Shown here: one piece after another, positions 52,481 to 64,000 of the stretch
Numbering within the stretch: the first letter of the stretch is position 1
How the letters are laid out: every line of letters begins with the position of its first letter
Assembly (NCBI GenBank): GCA_037039685.1
Contig: JAWNGF010000010.1
Coordinates: 682,001-746,000, forward strand
Length of the DNA stretch: 64,000 nt
From: Ceratobasidium sp. AG-K
Taxonomy: Eukaryota; Basidiomycota; Agaricomycetes; Cantharellales; Ceratobasidiaceae
Direction: 5' to 3'
Made by a program: the position numbers and the translations under genes
Notes under the pieces: generated by a model
Databases searched by the model: none
What the model was told of the DNA's origin: nothing
The model's input: the letters and a program-made list of their open reading frames with translations, nothing else

Positions 52481-55400
52481 CTACACGAAAAGTCCCTTCT
52501 TCGCCCAGTACCCGACCCACTTTTCTACGTGCTCCCTCCCAACACAAACCTCATTCTTCAAAGCTGTGCTCAGTCGCTCGGCCTGGCTGGTATCTAGTCG
52601 GACGGTTCCACCCGACTCGACGTCACCAACCTCGGCCTGCGATCGCAACATTTCATCAGCGAGTACCATCCCGTTCACGGCGCTCTGGATTTTTGTACTC
52701 GGGAAGCGCTTGTACCGTTCGCTCTCGGGTCCCTTGAATGCCGCTGCACTCTCGCTTACCCGTTTGTTCCATTCGCCGAACCGAACCAGGGGCAATGAAC
52801 CGCGAGACGCGAGGGCCTCCGAGAATGCAGACATGATGTCCATCCAGGGGACAGGGCGAGGATGGGAGCTGTGTATGACAGGAGGAAGATTTTCGTCACG
52901 TGCGGTACAAGCATCAATGACTGAGCGCGCGGCAGTATCGAGTGGTAGCCAAGATATAGTCTACGCAAAAAGGGCTTAGCGTTGTTTGAAGGTCATTATG
53001 GCCACAACTCACCCCGACCGCAGCAGGCAAACAACCTATGGATACGGAGGAACCAATAAGGGACGGTACCCAGTCTGTAGTAGTCCATGCTCCACTCTTC
53101 ACATCTCCAGTAAGCTGTCCAAGCCGAACGGCAGAGGTCTGTAGACCGGCTTCCCTGGCTGACTCAAGAAGCTAATATTAATCGCCGGTGAGTTGGGCGG
53201 TCTAATTTTTAGCTAATTTAAGTAGCAAACCAACCTTTTCAGTAACGAGCTTGCTCTGACCATACCCGATACTTGTAGCGCCATCCTCCAGCTTTACCGG
53301 GGTCTCGGTCAAACGTCTCTCAGGTCCACCGAATCCTGCTACCGATATCGAGGATGCAAAGGCAAAGCGTGGCATGCCAGTAGTCGCGGTGGAGTTGAAC
53401 GCGAGATCGAGTAGGTTACGAGCACCTCGGATGCTAGGCTCGAATGACTGAAGGCTGAGGTTGAAGTTGACCTGCCAGGCATTCTAGGGGCCCTTTTAAG
53501 CGACAAGGAGTACGTATATGCCAGAAAAACTCACATGGATGATGATTGTAGCTTTACTCCGAATCTTCAATCAATGTTTAGTACCCAGAATTTGCGTCCA
53601 ATATCATATGCTTACCTCATCGTATACTTCGGCTTGCAATCCTAGATTCGTATCCTCCAGGTCAGCATCTAGTAGGACCAGCTTCTCGGAATCTAGTAAA
53701 TTGGAATCCAATTCCTTGTCCTCGAGTGCCGCCTGTTGCCTTTCTCGGTTGTCCTTGCTCGACTTCCGATTCAGTGCCCACACCCGGTCAATCTTGTCGC
53801 TTGCCAGCAGCTGGGCGAGAAGATGCGATCCCAGCCCGCCAGTGGTGCCAGTCACGACGACGTACTCCTTCTGAACTGGCTGGATGCTGGATGCCTCTGC
53901 GTTAGCTCGAACCCAGTTAGAGTCATATTTCTTGATCATTGCACGGATCAACTCGAGGGCTTCGGCGAATGGGTCCACAGTAGCATTGGCACTAGTATTC
54001 AGCTGAACAATTAGGGCAGCGAGTTGTCGCACAGTCGGCTTGCTAAAGATGGTTCGTTGGCTAATATGCTTGGCTGAACCTTGAGCAGTATGATCCGGCG
54101 ATGTATGCAACGCGTTTTTGACGGTGCGTAGTAGTATGGTAGCGGTTAAGCTACATGTTCAATTGTTAGATAAGGTTGACCGCATAGCTTCTTTGAACTG
54201 GGTACTAACCTATCCAATCCTTGCTGGAACAAGTCTTCGGTGAAATCAACGTTTCGTCCCAAAACATTCGCTACGCAGCCTCCAACCCAAGATTCTACAA
54301 CATTGACATCGGACCACGACTCGGGTGGTTCCACTCCGTCCGTGCTGTCTGAATCATCCTCCAGCGAGGTATACATTGCCTCGATCTCGCTGGCATACAG
54401 CTTGACCGCTGCCGAACGTGGCACGGTACCTTTGGGAGTGCGAGGGAGCGGCCGAGCGGGGTCTACGAAAATTACAGTTGACTTGTCGAGTCGAGAGTGG
54501 GTCGCCGATGTGTGATTGGCGCGCTCAACGTAAGGCCTAGACACGGCAGAAGTCAGAACTGGAAGCTTGTATGAGTTAGGCAGCCCCTACCAAATATCAT
54601 CAAGCAATTTTGCACGATCGTGCGCGGCAACATATTTAGAACTCGCTCCAGGTGCGATTTCAATCAAAACGCCAGTCTGGTTCCGTTCCCTACCAAACAT
54701 CACAACGCCATTTACGAGTGGGCTTCGGATAATTTCGGCCTCTGCGTTTTATTTTAGCCTCAGCCCGAATGAAAGTGGGAAAGCACTTACCCATCGGACC
54801 AGGATTTGTTTTCTCCCCGTTCAACAAGATAATCTGATCGTCGAGCCGACCAATGCTGCATGTCAATATTGTTAGCCTATCCCTTGAATATAAAATCCAA
54901 GTATATGCGCACAATTTCCATAGATCTGGTTTGAGAGGGTGCTGGACAGCCAGATCCTTCGTTCTATACGCTCGCTTCCCATCCAGTTCTGAATTGAGTA
55001 CAAAGGGCTTATGTCCTTCGGTTTCAACAAATACGACCTCGAAAGCGCCATCCCCATCATTCTGAGGGTCGAAGTGGACGCTCGTGCTTTGCGAAAACTT
55101 GACATATGCACAATCACTTGGATCGACTTGATCACGGATCTGGGTGACAACGCCAAGTTCAGTGGCACCATAACACGCGTGGATTTTGATATCTACACCG
55201 TATAGAACTTGTCAATACTTTCCAGGTCCCGAATACTGCTATCTTACCCCGTCCGACGAGTTTGTTCCCAATCGCGGGGGCCAACGATCCACCACCGTAC
55301 ATCTGGCACAAGATTGTGATCAGTACATTATAAGCCCATTAGGTATACTGAACTGGGACTCACAACGCATTTTATCTGCTGGAGATGTGCAATTGCGTCC

Positions 55401-56539
55401 TCATCTTGGGACCATTGCTACGCTCATGGCAGTTAGCGTAGTTCACATAGGACTTGATAGTGTCAAATCAACTCACTTCTAAAAACGCTGGGACACACGT
55501 CAAATATTCACATTTCGTGCTCGCGGCTGCTTGGAGTGTCAACTCCGAGGTGGGCATAACAGGCCCATGGCTTGATGCAAATAGCACCTGAGTAAATCCC
55601 ACATAGAGAGGCTGGAGGAGTTGAAGCATCAGCCCCTAGAAATTGAAACTCATTATTAGTCTTGCTAGTGCTACTGAGAACAATGTAACAATTACCATAA
55701 CGTGGAATGTCGGAAGTGCCATCGTCCCAACCGTGAGCCCGGCGCGAGGATATATCGACGCAAGAGCTATGAGAAATTATATCAGCTAGTATAGCAGACA
55801 GAATGAAGGATGCATACGCTGGGTGACTACGTTCTTCATACATCCCTCGAGATGACAATGGATCGGGCGAGGCATACCGGTTGAACCCGAACTGTGCAAA
55901 GTAATGATAGTCGAACTACCGTCTATAGGCTGTAGCGGGGCGAATGGTGTATGTTGTGCCTGGACCTTTGAGTCACTTAGAGAAGGTAGGATTTCCTCCA
56001 AAGACGGAAGTTGGATGAACTTGGCGTCAAAGTTCGAGCCAAGAAGCAAGTCGCCAAGCTGAGGCATAATGCCGTCAATCGCTTTGCTCCCCCCTGTGAG
56101 TACATATTTGGCTTGTGCGGTAGTAATGAGATGAGCAATTCCCGTAACGTGCGTTCGAGGAGAAATCGGGAACGGCTGGTTGAGAATATATTTATAATAA
56201 GCACAGGTCAGAGATGGATTGGGGGCAAACACATACCACTAGGCCTGCCCTCATTGCACCCAATATCATGACAAGGTATTGAATGGTCTGGGCCGAGATG
56301 AGGAATCCCACAGTGGTTCCTGGAGGAATTGCTCCGCCAGGATTCAGGATATGGGCGGCACGGTGTACGGCATGGGCAAGTTGCTCGTAGTTCACTTGGG
56401 TTTGGGCAGAACCTTCGACATGATGTAGAATGGCGAAGAGGTGGCTGGGATTGTGCTCGAGGTGAAAGTCAACAACTTGGGCTGGAGAAATCGAGCCGTC
56501 TGTTGGGGGATATGTAAAGCTTGAAGCACGAACAACCAT
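52481..56539 (-). CDS. Adenylate-forming reductase 3 (A-T-R, NRPS-like)
   Basis: Same A-carrier-reductase plan as copies 1 and 2, and the intact member of the close pair 2/3. Starts MVVRASSFTYPPTDGSISP at 56539. Adenylation: LHSSGSTGMPRPIHCH, where many relatives have Lys instead of Arg after GxP, and GRLDDQIILLNGEKTNPGPM with the catalytic Lys. Carrier: VLGRNVDFTEDLFQQGLDSL, the Ser codon split by intron 54151-54209. Reductase: VVVTGTTGGLGSHLLAQLL, RVWALNRKSSKD, and YGQSKLVTEK in the active site. It ends GYWAKKGLFV, stop at 52481-52483. About 14 short introns. Substrate unknown; close similarity of copies 2 and 3 suggests related acids. Confidence 0.86.
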
Positions 56540-56638
56540 TTGGAAAGTAACGAAGCTCAGTGGAGGTTTCTGGACAGTGAACTAGGGAAACCAGTCGATG
56601 AGGGTATCGTGGTGAACAAAATCTGGTCGAAAGAGGAG

Positions 56639-56646
56639 TATTTATA
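56639..56646 (-). promoter_or_regulatory. TATA box of reductase gene 3
   Basis: TATAAATA on the minus strand, 100 bp upstream of the ATG. Confidence 0.5.
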
Positions 56647-56737
56647 CGAATTAGGACACAGGATGGACTGACTACCCTCTGCCAACATTGCCGTACTTTT
56701 TTGCGAGCCGGGAACGGCAATGAAGGAGAAACTCGGC

Positions 56738-56746
56738 TTCGGCGCC
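56738..56746. promoter_or_regulatory. TTCGGCGCC motif upstream of reductase gene 3
   Basis: Same nine bases and same distance (199 bp) from the ATG as in copy 2. Absent at this position in copy 1. Confidence 0.35.
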
Positions 56747-57539
56747 ATTCTGATCGTTGTATCTCGTGTCGATAGATAAGTCGGGCGATCAGTCTAACCA
56801 ATATTATGGGCGGGACCAATGGGAAAAGCACTACATAACGGAAATAAGCCCTGCAACGCCCGTTAATACATTAGAATTCCCCTGAACATCTCCCAAAATG
56901 TAGGGGTACACAGGTTTCTCACGTGCCAAGTCCTTTTTGGGCGAGTTCAAATTTGATACACTCGGAGCTTCGACGGCTCCGGCGGTCCACGTGCCGGAGC
57001 CCTCATCGTCCGATCACGAACTTGGACTTGGCTACGAATAGATCTGCGGTGTGAGAACTAGCGGTTGCCGCTGACCAATTGCTCTTTGACGAACATTAGC
57101 CCTACGCCTGCTAATATCTATACTAGCAGCATGATCCTGGGTGAGCTTCGACGCCCGACGGAGTTTCGATAGCTACGAACCGAATATCTCACGGATACTG
57201 CTACCTGCTCTTAGTCAGTATCTTAGTATCCGCATGTAGCTTTGCCCATATAGGCTATGGATATTATTTGCACATATGTGTCTCAGACTTCGTTGCTCCG
57301 CTTCAGGTCGTTGGTCACGCCGATTCCGTGCAACTTGACATAGAACGCCTATCCAAACAGGATACCCTCAATTAATTGAGGACGTGCTCAGGGCCCGTAA
57401 TCGTTGTTTGAGAATACCATAGTAATATCAATTATATCAATGATGTTACGTTTGATGCTGGTGTCTTTGTCAAGTTGTGCTTGCACGTACAACACCAGCG
57501 GTCTGGCTCAAGCAAATCCGTCGGTTCTCTTTTGGGCTC
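56747..57539. other. Intergenic spacer
   Basis: No gene seen. Short inverted words occur near 57460-57500, before the hairpin listed next. Confidence 0.35.
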
Positions 57540-57661
57540 ATGAGCGCCGATTTGCTTGTGCGTGCTCGCTTGGGTATAGGAGCACCAATTGCACAGCCAC
57601 TCGGGTGCTCCTAAGTGCTCCTTTACCCAAGCGAGCACGTATGAGCAAACCGGCGCTCGTT
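57540..57661. repeat. 120-bp hairpin (possible MITE)
   Basis: Two arms of about 45 bp, left GAGCGCCGATTTGC to TCGCTTGGGTA and right TACCCAAGCGA to GCAAACCGGCGCTC, pair with few mismatches around a loop of about 35 bp. No protein is coded. It may be a miniature inverted-repeat element; no clear target duplication was found. Confidence 0.55.
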
Positions 57662-57835
57662 AGCGTCAGAGGGTTTTGGTGACGGGGGTAACCCCATTTG
57701 CCCTCAATTCCAAAGCCTGCGCCCAAGAGTGAGATCACTCATGCTTTATAGACCGTCGGGCCATAAAAAAGTGTAAGGAAACGTCCCCCATAATAGTAGT
57801 TCTTGCTGCATGCCGAATGGCGAGGCTCATAGAGA

Positions 57836-59136
57836 GGGGTCGCAATTCTCAGATCGCAAAAATTGACAGACATAAAAAATAGCTAAACTCGGCGTGCCCA
57901 ATACCAGAACGGGTCCCGGAGGGTTCTCGTACATCTTAGGGAGCTTCGACAGGTCCTCGGCCAATCAAGCTGCTTCTTTCATCAAGAATGAGTGATGTAG
58001 ATCAACGAACCGGGTCCAAGCATCTAGCCCGAGCTACTAAGGCGCTGTGCCCGACTCGTTATCGCACATGCAGATGTTTCGGTACAAACATGACCTCGCG
58101 TGAACTGTTCCGTTTTGTGTGACGGATGTTTTCCACACCAACTAATGCGTGTAACAAATGTGTGCTCGGCACTTGAGCGAGCCAGGCGGTCACAGTCACA
58201 CATCGCATGTGGTGTATCCCAGCGACCCCAGCTCCCGCGTAACTACGGACCATGTCGTCGACGCCTGCGCACAGTTCACCCCCTGTTCCATTTACGTTCA
58301 GGCCACGACGTGTACTGCCCCCAACGTCAAGTAGTTCACGCATATGCTTGTGTAATTGAGATTTTGTACAAAAGATTAATGATCTTAAATCGTGGGATTG
58401 CTACCAGGTATCCCACATATACAACACGCATTATCTACGGTAGGTGGTTAGTTCAATTTCATGGCCAAGGCCCAGATTGCAGGATACCCTGGATTAAGGC
58501 GGGCTCGTCGTCTTCGTTGGCTTGTATGTCGAACATGTCGTGCATAAGCAGCGCGAGCGCGCCTTGATTGGCTTGCATCGGGCTTCCCGTCGTCAAATAT
58601 ACAAGGATATGCACTAGCTACTTGAAAGCAGGAACAGCACGGGAAGTGGGTTGGATGCAGAAGCGGCAAGGGAGCTGGACAGCCGGTGAATAACGTGCAT
58701 TATGCGGCAAGGAGTGGTGGTGGTCGCTTAGGATATGGGATGCGACGCGTGACTGTGACCGTCTGGTCGCTCAATCAATGACATTCACATGCGCTCGATG
58801 TGGCGAACACACATTTGTTACACGCATTAGTTAGTGTGGAAAACATCCGTCACACAAAACGGAACAGTTCACGCGAGGTCATGTTTGTACCGAAACATCT
58901 GCATGTGTGATAACGAGTCGGGCACAGCACCTTAGTACCTCAGGCTAGATGCTTGGACCCGGTTCGTTGATCTACATCACTCATTCTTGATGAAAGAAGC
59001 AGCTTGATTGGCCAGGACCTTTCGAGGCTCCCTAAGATGTACAAGAACCCCTTCGGGGCCCGTTCTGGTATTGGGCACGCCGAGTTTAGTTATTTTTTAT
59101 GTCTGTCAATTTTTGCGATCTGAAAATTGCGGTCCC
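57836..59136. mobile_element. Non-autonomous element with long terminal inverted repeats (1.3 kb)
   Basis: The left arm (57836 to about 58172) and right arm (about 58800 to 59136) are inverted copies of each other over about 340 bp with scattered changes and small indels. The outer ends read GGGGTCGCAATTCTCAG and, inverted, GGGACCGCAATTTTCAG. Similarity goes on patchily inward (CGGTCACAGTCAC) to about 58208 and 58737. The centre, about 530 bp, has no transposase. Long arms of this kind are seen in Mutator-like and foldback elements. A 9-bp target duplication could not be shown (TCATAGAGA against TCATGGTAG). Confidence 0.75.
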
Positions 59137-60943
59137 TCATGGTAGAGTCAATACACTCAACAGCATTGTGGGTAATGATTCATATCTCGTGATCTTATCC
59201 CCTACCCGCTCGTGCCCTGTCTACCGTCATTTATGATCTCAATTTTATCGCCGTGCGTTTCACAAATGATCAATTCATCAGATTTACAAATGCATCTACA
59301 TGTCTGTCTTTCTGACACGAAGTCAGGATTGGTGAATACTCCAGAGGCCTTTGATTGGTAGCCCAATAGCCAGGCACTGAGTTTGGGAGCCGAAGGGAGC
59401 CGGTGAGCCATGCTTTGGGAGATTTATGGACTTGTGGGCCGACGGGATTGGGTGAGTTATCGAGCCTTGGAGAAACCGGATCGGAGAGTGCTCTTCCGCT
59501 GGCCACAAAGGGAGTGACACCAATGACAAGTGCGAGATGTGTTGAACAATAGTATCCATTGTATATACATCTACTCAATTTTTACTGTAACGACGTAGCT
59601 CGCATTTACTCGAGGTCGAGCTCCAGTGTATTTTTGAGTGATAATACGGGGAGGCCTACGGATTTGTTCGGGTTTTGATTCCAATTTTTTCTATTGGCTT
59701 TAACCAGGCTTCGGAGCGTCGTTGTAGACTTGCATTTACTGAAAAGCCCTATTCGGCTTGGGTGCATGCATTATGTAACGTACCCCTTATAGTAACGTGA
59801 ATTGAGTCAGCTCTAGCTACTAGCCAGACGTCATTTTCGATGACGTCCCAACTTGCTCGTATTCAAAGTGTATATTTAGACCTTCTTGCACCGCGCCTTT
59901 TATAGCATAATTAACAGCCTAGCTATCTGTCACGACTTGCAAGTAGGCTAACTATTCACATTGCACCCTAAGAAGTCCTAACACGCTCAAGCGCAAGCAA
60001 TTCTGAAAGGCTTGGCTAAATACGCAATCAATGCCGGCCACACCTGTTTGGACGGTGCGCTTCTACGCACTACAGTTATTTCGCCCTACAATGCTTCCAT
60101 TACCTCTTGCACCAGGGCGGAACACCCGTCCAAGTCCCTCACATCGCGTGGGACAGGCGTCCTTGCCTATATATATATTGTATGCGACTTTATGCGTGCT
60201 CAAAATCAAGACTCGGAGCACCAGGGATGGAACTCAGTTTTCAAATATTGTATACAGTACGATATTGGATATCTCCCTCTTAAATGTGGAGCTGAGTACT
60301 TATCAAAGTAGCTGAGACGACCTTTACCACGATTGGGTGTCTCACCAACCTCTCCAGACCCCACTGGAATTCTCTAATTTACCAAAAGCCAAAAATCTCG
60401 TTTCGGTCGTAAGCTCTCATGATGACGGGACCTTATTCTCGTCGAGCTCGTGACAGATCGTGAGCGCTTATGAGCAATCCTAAGCGCTCCAGAGCCTTCC
60501 GAGAAAGGTCCGGACATCTCGGGATTCAGGGTTGTTGGTACCGGCGGGGTTCTCACACTTGCCTCCGAGTCGGGCTCGGCCACGTTTATAACCTTCCCCG
60601 AACCTGGCTCCCCATATCACTGATTACCGTAATCGCCCGCAGCCGCCGATCCCTCGCACGGTGACCCGTCTGCCCGAACCCGAACGAGGTAGTTAGCCGA
60701 TTTGTACACCTGCGGGACCAACTTGCACTCAGCTGGGCCTGACTTGCGTAACATCAGCATCAAAGTATGTTCGGCCTAAGCAATATTACAGCCAGGTCCC
60801 CTGGCCATGACTCCTGGCATACGCGTTCTAGGGTCTCCCCGAGTTGTATCAGGACAGAAACGCGGAGGGGCGTCAAATATAATGCAGCGATATGCGCTGT
60901 CACCGAAGGCAACCAACTTGGTCTCTAGAGTCCCCTAGCACTC
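59137..60943. other. Intergenic spacer upstream of the transporter
   Basis: About 1.8 kb with no supported gene. Short frames near 60012-60315 and 60374-60664 show no domain. Confidence 0.35.
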
Positions 60944-63039
60944 ATGGAATCGCTCGCACATACTTCCGAAACGCCCCCTTCGAAAGTCAAGACCAAATCT
61001 CCTGTCCCATCGCTCAACGCTAGCGATCGAGCTACAGTGGTCGAACCACCAAAGAAGGACGCCCGATTTTGGTTGATTTTTGTTGCGCTTTGCGTTTCTA
61101 CCTTCTTGAGTGCACTGGAACTGGTATGCATTGACCAGATTGCGGCAGTAGAGTGACTGACGTATATATGCGTTAGACTTCGGTGTCGACGGCACTCCCC
61201 ACGATCATCCAAGATTTAGATGGTCATGAATTCGCCTGGATTGGTTCTGCTTACACGCTGGGATCAACTGCATTCATGCCAATGAGCGGCGGACTCGCAG
61301 AAATCTTTGGACGGTACGTAACTTCCCTTCTCAGTTTCGCCTCGTGCTTAGGCTTCAACTTGCAGGCGCTCCGTTATGATTCTCTCACTGGTCATCTTTG
61401 CCATTGGTTCGGCCATATGCGGTGCTGCGCCCAACATGACCGCCTCATCGCCGGGCGCGCAATCCAAGGCATAGGGGGAGGTGGAATCATCACCCTTACA
61501 GATATTATCGTAGCCGACCTTGTCTCGCTTGCTGAACGTGGGCCATACTTGGGCATCGTCGGCGCCGTTTGGGCCGTAGCGAGTGCGATTGGTCCCCCAA
61601 TCGGAGGTGCTTTCGCGGAGCGTAACTGGAGGTGGCTGTTTTGTAAGTGCTTCCCATACATCAGGTGAAACACCAGCTAACAATAATACGCCTGCAGACA
61701 TGAACTTGCCCATTTGTGCGGCCGCGATCGTACTAGTAATGCTATTCTTGACACTTAATACCCCTAAGGAGTCGTTTGGGCAGAAAATCCGTCGGATTGA
61801 CTGGATGTACGTCCGCACTACCTCTCCTCTAACATATGATTGACTCGGTTGTCACGCAGCGGTAACTTCCTCATGATTGGTTCCACCACGTCGACCATTC
61901 TCGCCCTTACCTGGGCGGGCGCCCAGCACCCTTGGTCATCGTATCAGGTCCTTGCCCCACTTATTGTCGGTATTGCGGGCCTTGGCATGACACTTGTTTA
62001 CGAGTTCAACTGGGCCACTGAACCTATCCTTCCCCGCAGGCTTCTGTGGAACAGGACGAGTCTGGGCGGCTATCTCGGCACGTTCTTCCATGGGGTGTTG
62101 ATGACCGGTGTTGTTTGTGAGTCAATATTGCCCGAGGAAACCGTGAGCAACTCAGCTAATCGGGTTGGGGCAGATTATCTACCCGTATACTTCCAAGCTT
62201 CGAAGTCTGCTACGCCGATTCAATCCGGAGTTGACTTATTTGGGGTCGCGTTTACTGTGGTGAGTAACTCAGGTTGGCGATACTGCATCACTCGGGCTTA
62301 CATACTTCATGCGTGCTCGTTTAGGCACCGTTTGCAATTGTGAGTCTGATGTGTAGTGTTCGAAGATTAGGCACTGATTGTCATGCTGCTGTAGTTAACC
62401 GGTATTTCGACAGTTGTTTTCAAGCGATACGTGCCACAAAACTATATTGCTTGGGTTATCACAATTGTCGGACTGGGGCTACTCAGCATGATCAAGGCCG
62501 ACAGCTCTAAAGCAGCCTGGGTCGGGTACCAGGTTAGTACCTTTCTGGCTATATCCTTACTCGAATTGACAATATTTCCGTAGATAATCATTGGTATTGG
62601 TGCCGGCATTCTGTACGCCAGTACCAATTTCCCCGTTCTCGCACCTCTCCCAGTTTCACTCAATGCCTCTGCCCTCGCCCTTCTCGCATTCGTTCGAACA
62701 TTTGCTGGCACCTACGGTGTCGCCATTGGATCTTCCGTACTCCAAACCGAACTCTCCAAACGCCTGCCCACCGAATTTAGCGGACTCTTCCCCGGGGGGA
62801 CCGAAATCGCATTTTCGGCGATCCCTATCATTCCAGGGTTAGAGGAGCCATTGAGAACGCAAGTACGAGAGGCGTTTGCAGGATCGCTTGCGGTCCTTTG
62901 GAGGGTGTTTACTGGGATTGCGGGGGCTGGTTTCATCTCGGTATTTCTGATGAAGGAGATTCCAATGAGCAAGGAGACTGACGAAAAGTGGGGGATGGAG
63001 CAGCCTAATCTAGCAAAGGATACGAGCGAAACGGCTTGA
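60944..63039 (+). CDS. Major facilitator superfamily drug/metabolite exporter (possible frameshift)
   Basis: Proton-driven plasma-membrane exporter of the drug:H+ antiporter type. After a Ser/Pro-rich cytosolic start, helix 1 is FWLIFVALCVSTFLSAL, then TALPTIIQDLDG, WIGSAYTLGSTAF, GGLAEIFGR, and RRSVMILSLVIFAIGSAICG. Then come LIAGRAIQGIGGGG (motif B), GPPIGGAFAERNWRWLF (motif C), DYLPVYFQASKSATPIQSG and LRTQVREAFAGSLAVLWR. The tail ends AKDTSETA at 63037-63039. Between GAAPNM and LIAG (61436-61446) the frame shifts by one base, so either one base is lost or the sequence is wrong. A 15-nt micro-exon (APFAI, near 62325) restores frame later. It lies between reductase genes 3 and 4, which suggests export of their product. 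Confidence 0.78.
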
Positions 63040-63721
63040 GTACAAGGGTCATGTTTTCACGCATTTGTTTATCATTCGTATGAGTAGATACTATAATCAC
63101 AGTAATTATAATTAGTTAATGTGCAATGACGGTTGCGGTACATCTCCCAACAGCAACAGACTGTCGGTCAAGATGCCCGGGAAGAGAAAAGAATACCGAT
63201 CACCACCTCTCTGCTGGCCGAGTGACGAGTAATTAGTAGAGCTGATATTTTAATCACTCGGCGAGTTGTATACCTAATTGAATTACCATTCTGGAAGGTG
63301 GTTGAAACCGTTGTGCAAAACCAGCGTTTGTAATGGACGACTGGAATCTAGGAGTAAACGAGCCTATATGTGTTAATAGGGGTAATTGAGGTTACATAAT
63401 TATGATGGTTTTATTATACAAGGGAAGTAAGGAACCTCAAGCGTTTTTTAACCTGACTAGGTGGCACCCGTTGGATACAAATCGTCATGTCGATCGAAAA
63501 CTCTGCCTCCCAAAGCGATGAGTTTTGAGGTACGAAAAAAGCTCTCAGCAGCCCTGGTGAAGAAGATGCAACAGCTTAGGCATGGGCTTTATTAGTATGA
63601 AGTATATTGAGGAATAGTGGAATATGATGGACTAAGTCTGGTAGTCGAGGTGTGCATATAACTGACTCTGAGTGTATCGCAGCAATCTATCATTTGATAT
63701 TTCAGAGGCGTTTCGTGGCGC
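63040..63721. other. Spacer between convergent transporter and reductase 4
   Basis: AT-rich 3' flanks of two convergent genes. No gene or repeat seen. Confidence 0.35.
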
Positions 63722-64000
63722 TTATACAAACAGTCCCATCTTCTCCCAATATTTGACCCATTTTTCCACATCCTCCGTTCCAACCTGATCCGTATTCTTC
63801 AAAGCTTCACTAAGCTCCTCGACTGCACTAGTATCCAACCGTACAGCTCCACCCGACTCGACATTACTAGCACTACCGTGGGCTCGCAACTCTTCATCGG
63901 CACGTACCATTCCGTCAACAGTACTCTGGATTTTCGTGCTCGGGAAGCGTCTGTACCGGTCCCTCTCGGAACCCTGGAACACAGCTGCGCTCTCGGTCAC
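63722..64000 (-). CDS. Adenylate-forming reductase 4, C-terminal part (cut by right edge)
   Basis: Last 92 codons of a fourth copy: TESAAVFQGSERDRYRRFP, STKIQSTVDGMVRADEELR, NVESGGAVRLDTSAVEELS, ending YWEKMGLFV, stop at 63722-63724. It aligns without gaps to the C-terminal ends of copies 2 and 3 and is closest to copy 2. The rest of the gene, with the catalytic domains, lies beyond the window, so its integrity cannot be judged. Confidence 0.85.
   Translation of the reverse strand: MTESAAVFQGSERDRYRRFPSTKIQSTVDGMVRADEELRAHGSASNVESGGAVRLDTSAVEELSEALKNTDQVGTEDVEKWVKYWEKMGLFV

Noticed and set aside
57836..59136. 9-bp target duplication around the long-armed element
   Set aside because: Flanks TCATAGAGA and TCATGGTAG agree at only about half the positions, not enough to claim a duplication.

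Overview
The window looks like nuclear DNA of a filamentous basidiomycete (Agaricomycetes). Genes are split by many introns of about 45-60 bp with GTRNGT donors and TACTAAC/CTAAC-like branch sites. The gene families fit: a NACHT-WD40 STAND protein, arrayed P450s, tandem NRPS-like adenylate-forming reductases and a tnp2-type CACTA/Plavaka transposon. The NACHT-WD40 style and the overall mix suggest Rhizoctonia/Ceratobasidiaceae, but that placement is inference.

Layout. 1-10.2 kb: three tandem paralogous cytochrome P450 genes, all on the minus strand. The first is cut by the left edge. The second (1213-3900) keeps every catalytic motif. The third (7446-10141) is a pseudogene. A 5'-truncated LINE remnant lies between the last two. 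11.4-14.5 kb: a large G-protein alpha subunit (minus) with all five G motifs but unusual termini. 16.4-18.0 kb: the mRNA export factor RAE1 (minus). 18.7-24.4 kb: a solo fragment of an NLR N-terminal domain, then a complete NACHT-WD40 gene with 15 nearly identical WD40 units. 24.7-33.8 kb: housekeeping and secreted genes on the plus strand: MCM6, a small one-membrane-segment protein, a secreted PL3-type pectate lyase, and the rRNA helicase RRP3/DDX47.

33.8 kb to the right edge is a candidate secondary-metabolite locus. Four tandem adenylate-forming reductases (adenylation, carrier and reductase domains; the fourth is cut by the edge) all lie on the minus strand, with an MFS transporter gene between copies 3 and 4. 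Copy 2 has a one-base frameshift just before its carrier domain, and the transporter also carries one. The second and third reductase genes share a TATA box about 100 bp and a TTCGGCGCC motif about 200 bp upstream of the start.

A complete 7.35-kb CACTA-type element (39197-46548; CACTG termini, TGC target duplication) has inserted 36 bp past the stop codon of the second reductase gene. It carries two divergently transcribed genes: a tnp2 transposase and an unrecognised protein made from about 15 exons. A second, non-autonomous element with long inverted arms (57836-59136) and a 120-bp hairpin lie between reductase 3 and the transporter.

The most promising under-described item is the companion gene of the CACTA element. 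No tRNA, rRNA or CRISPR was found. All gene models were read by eye, so exon edges are approximate unless stated.
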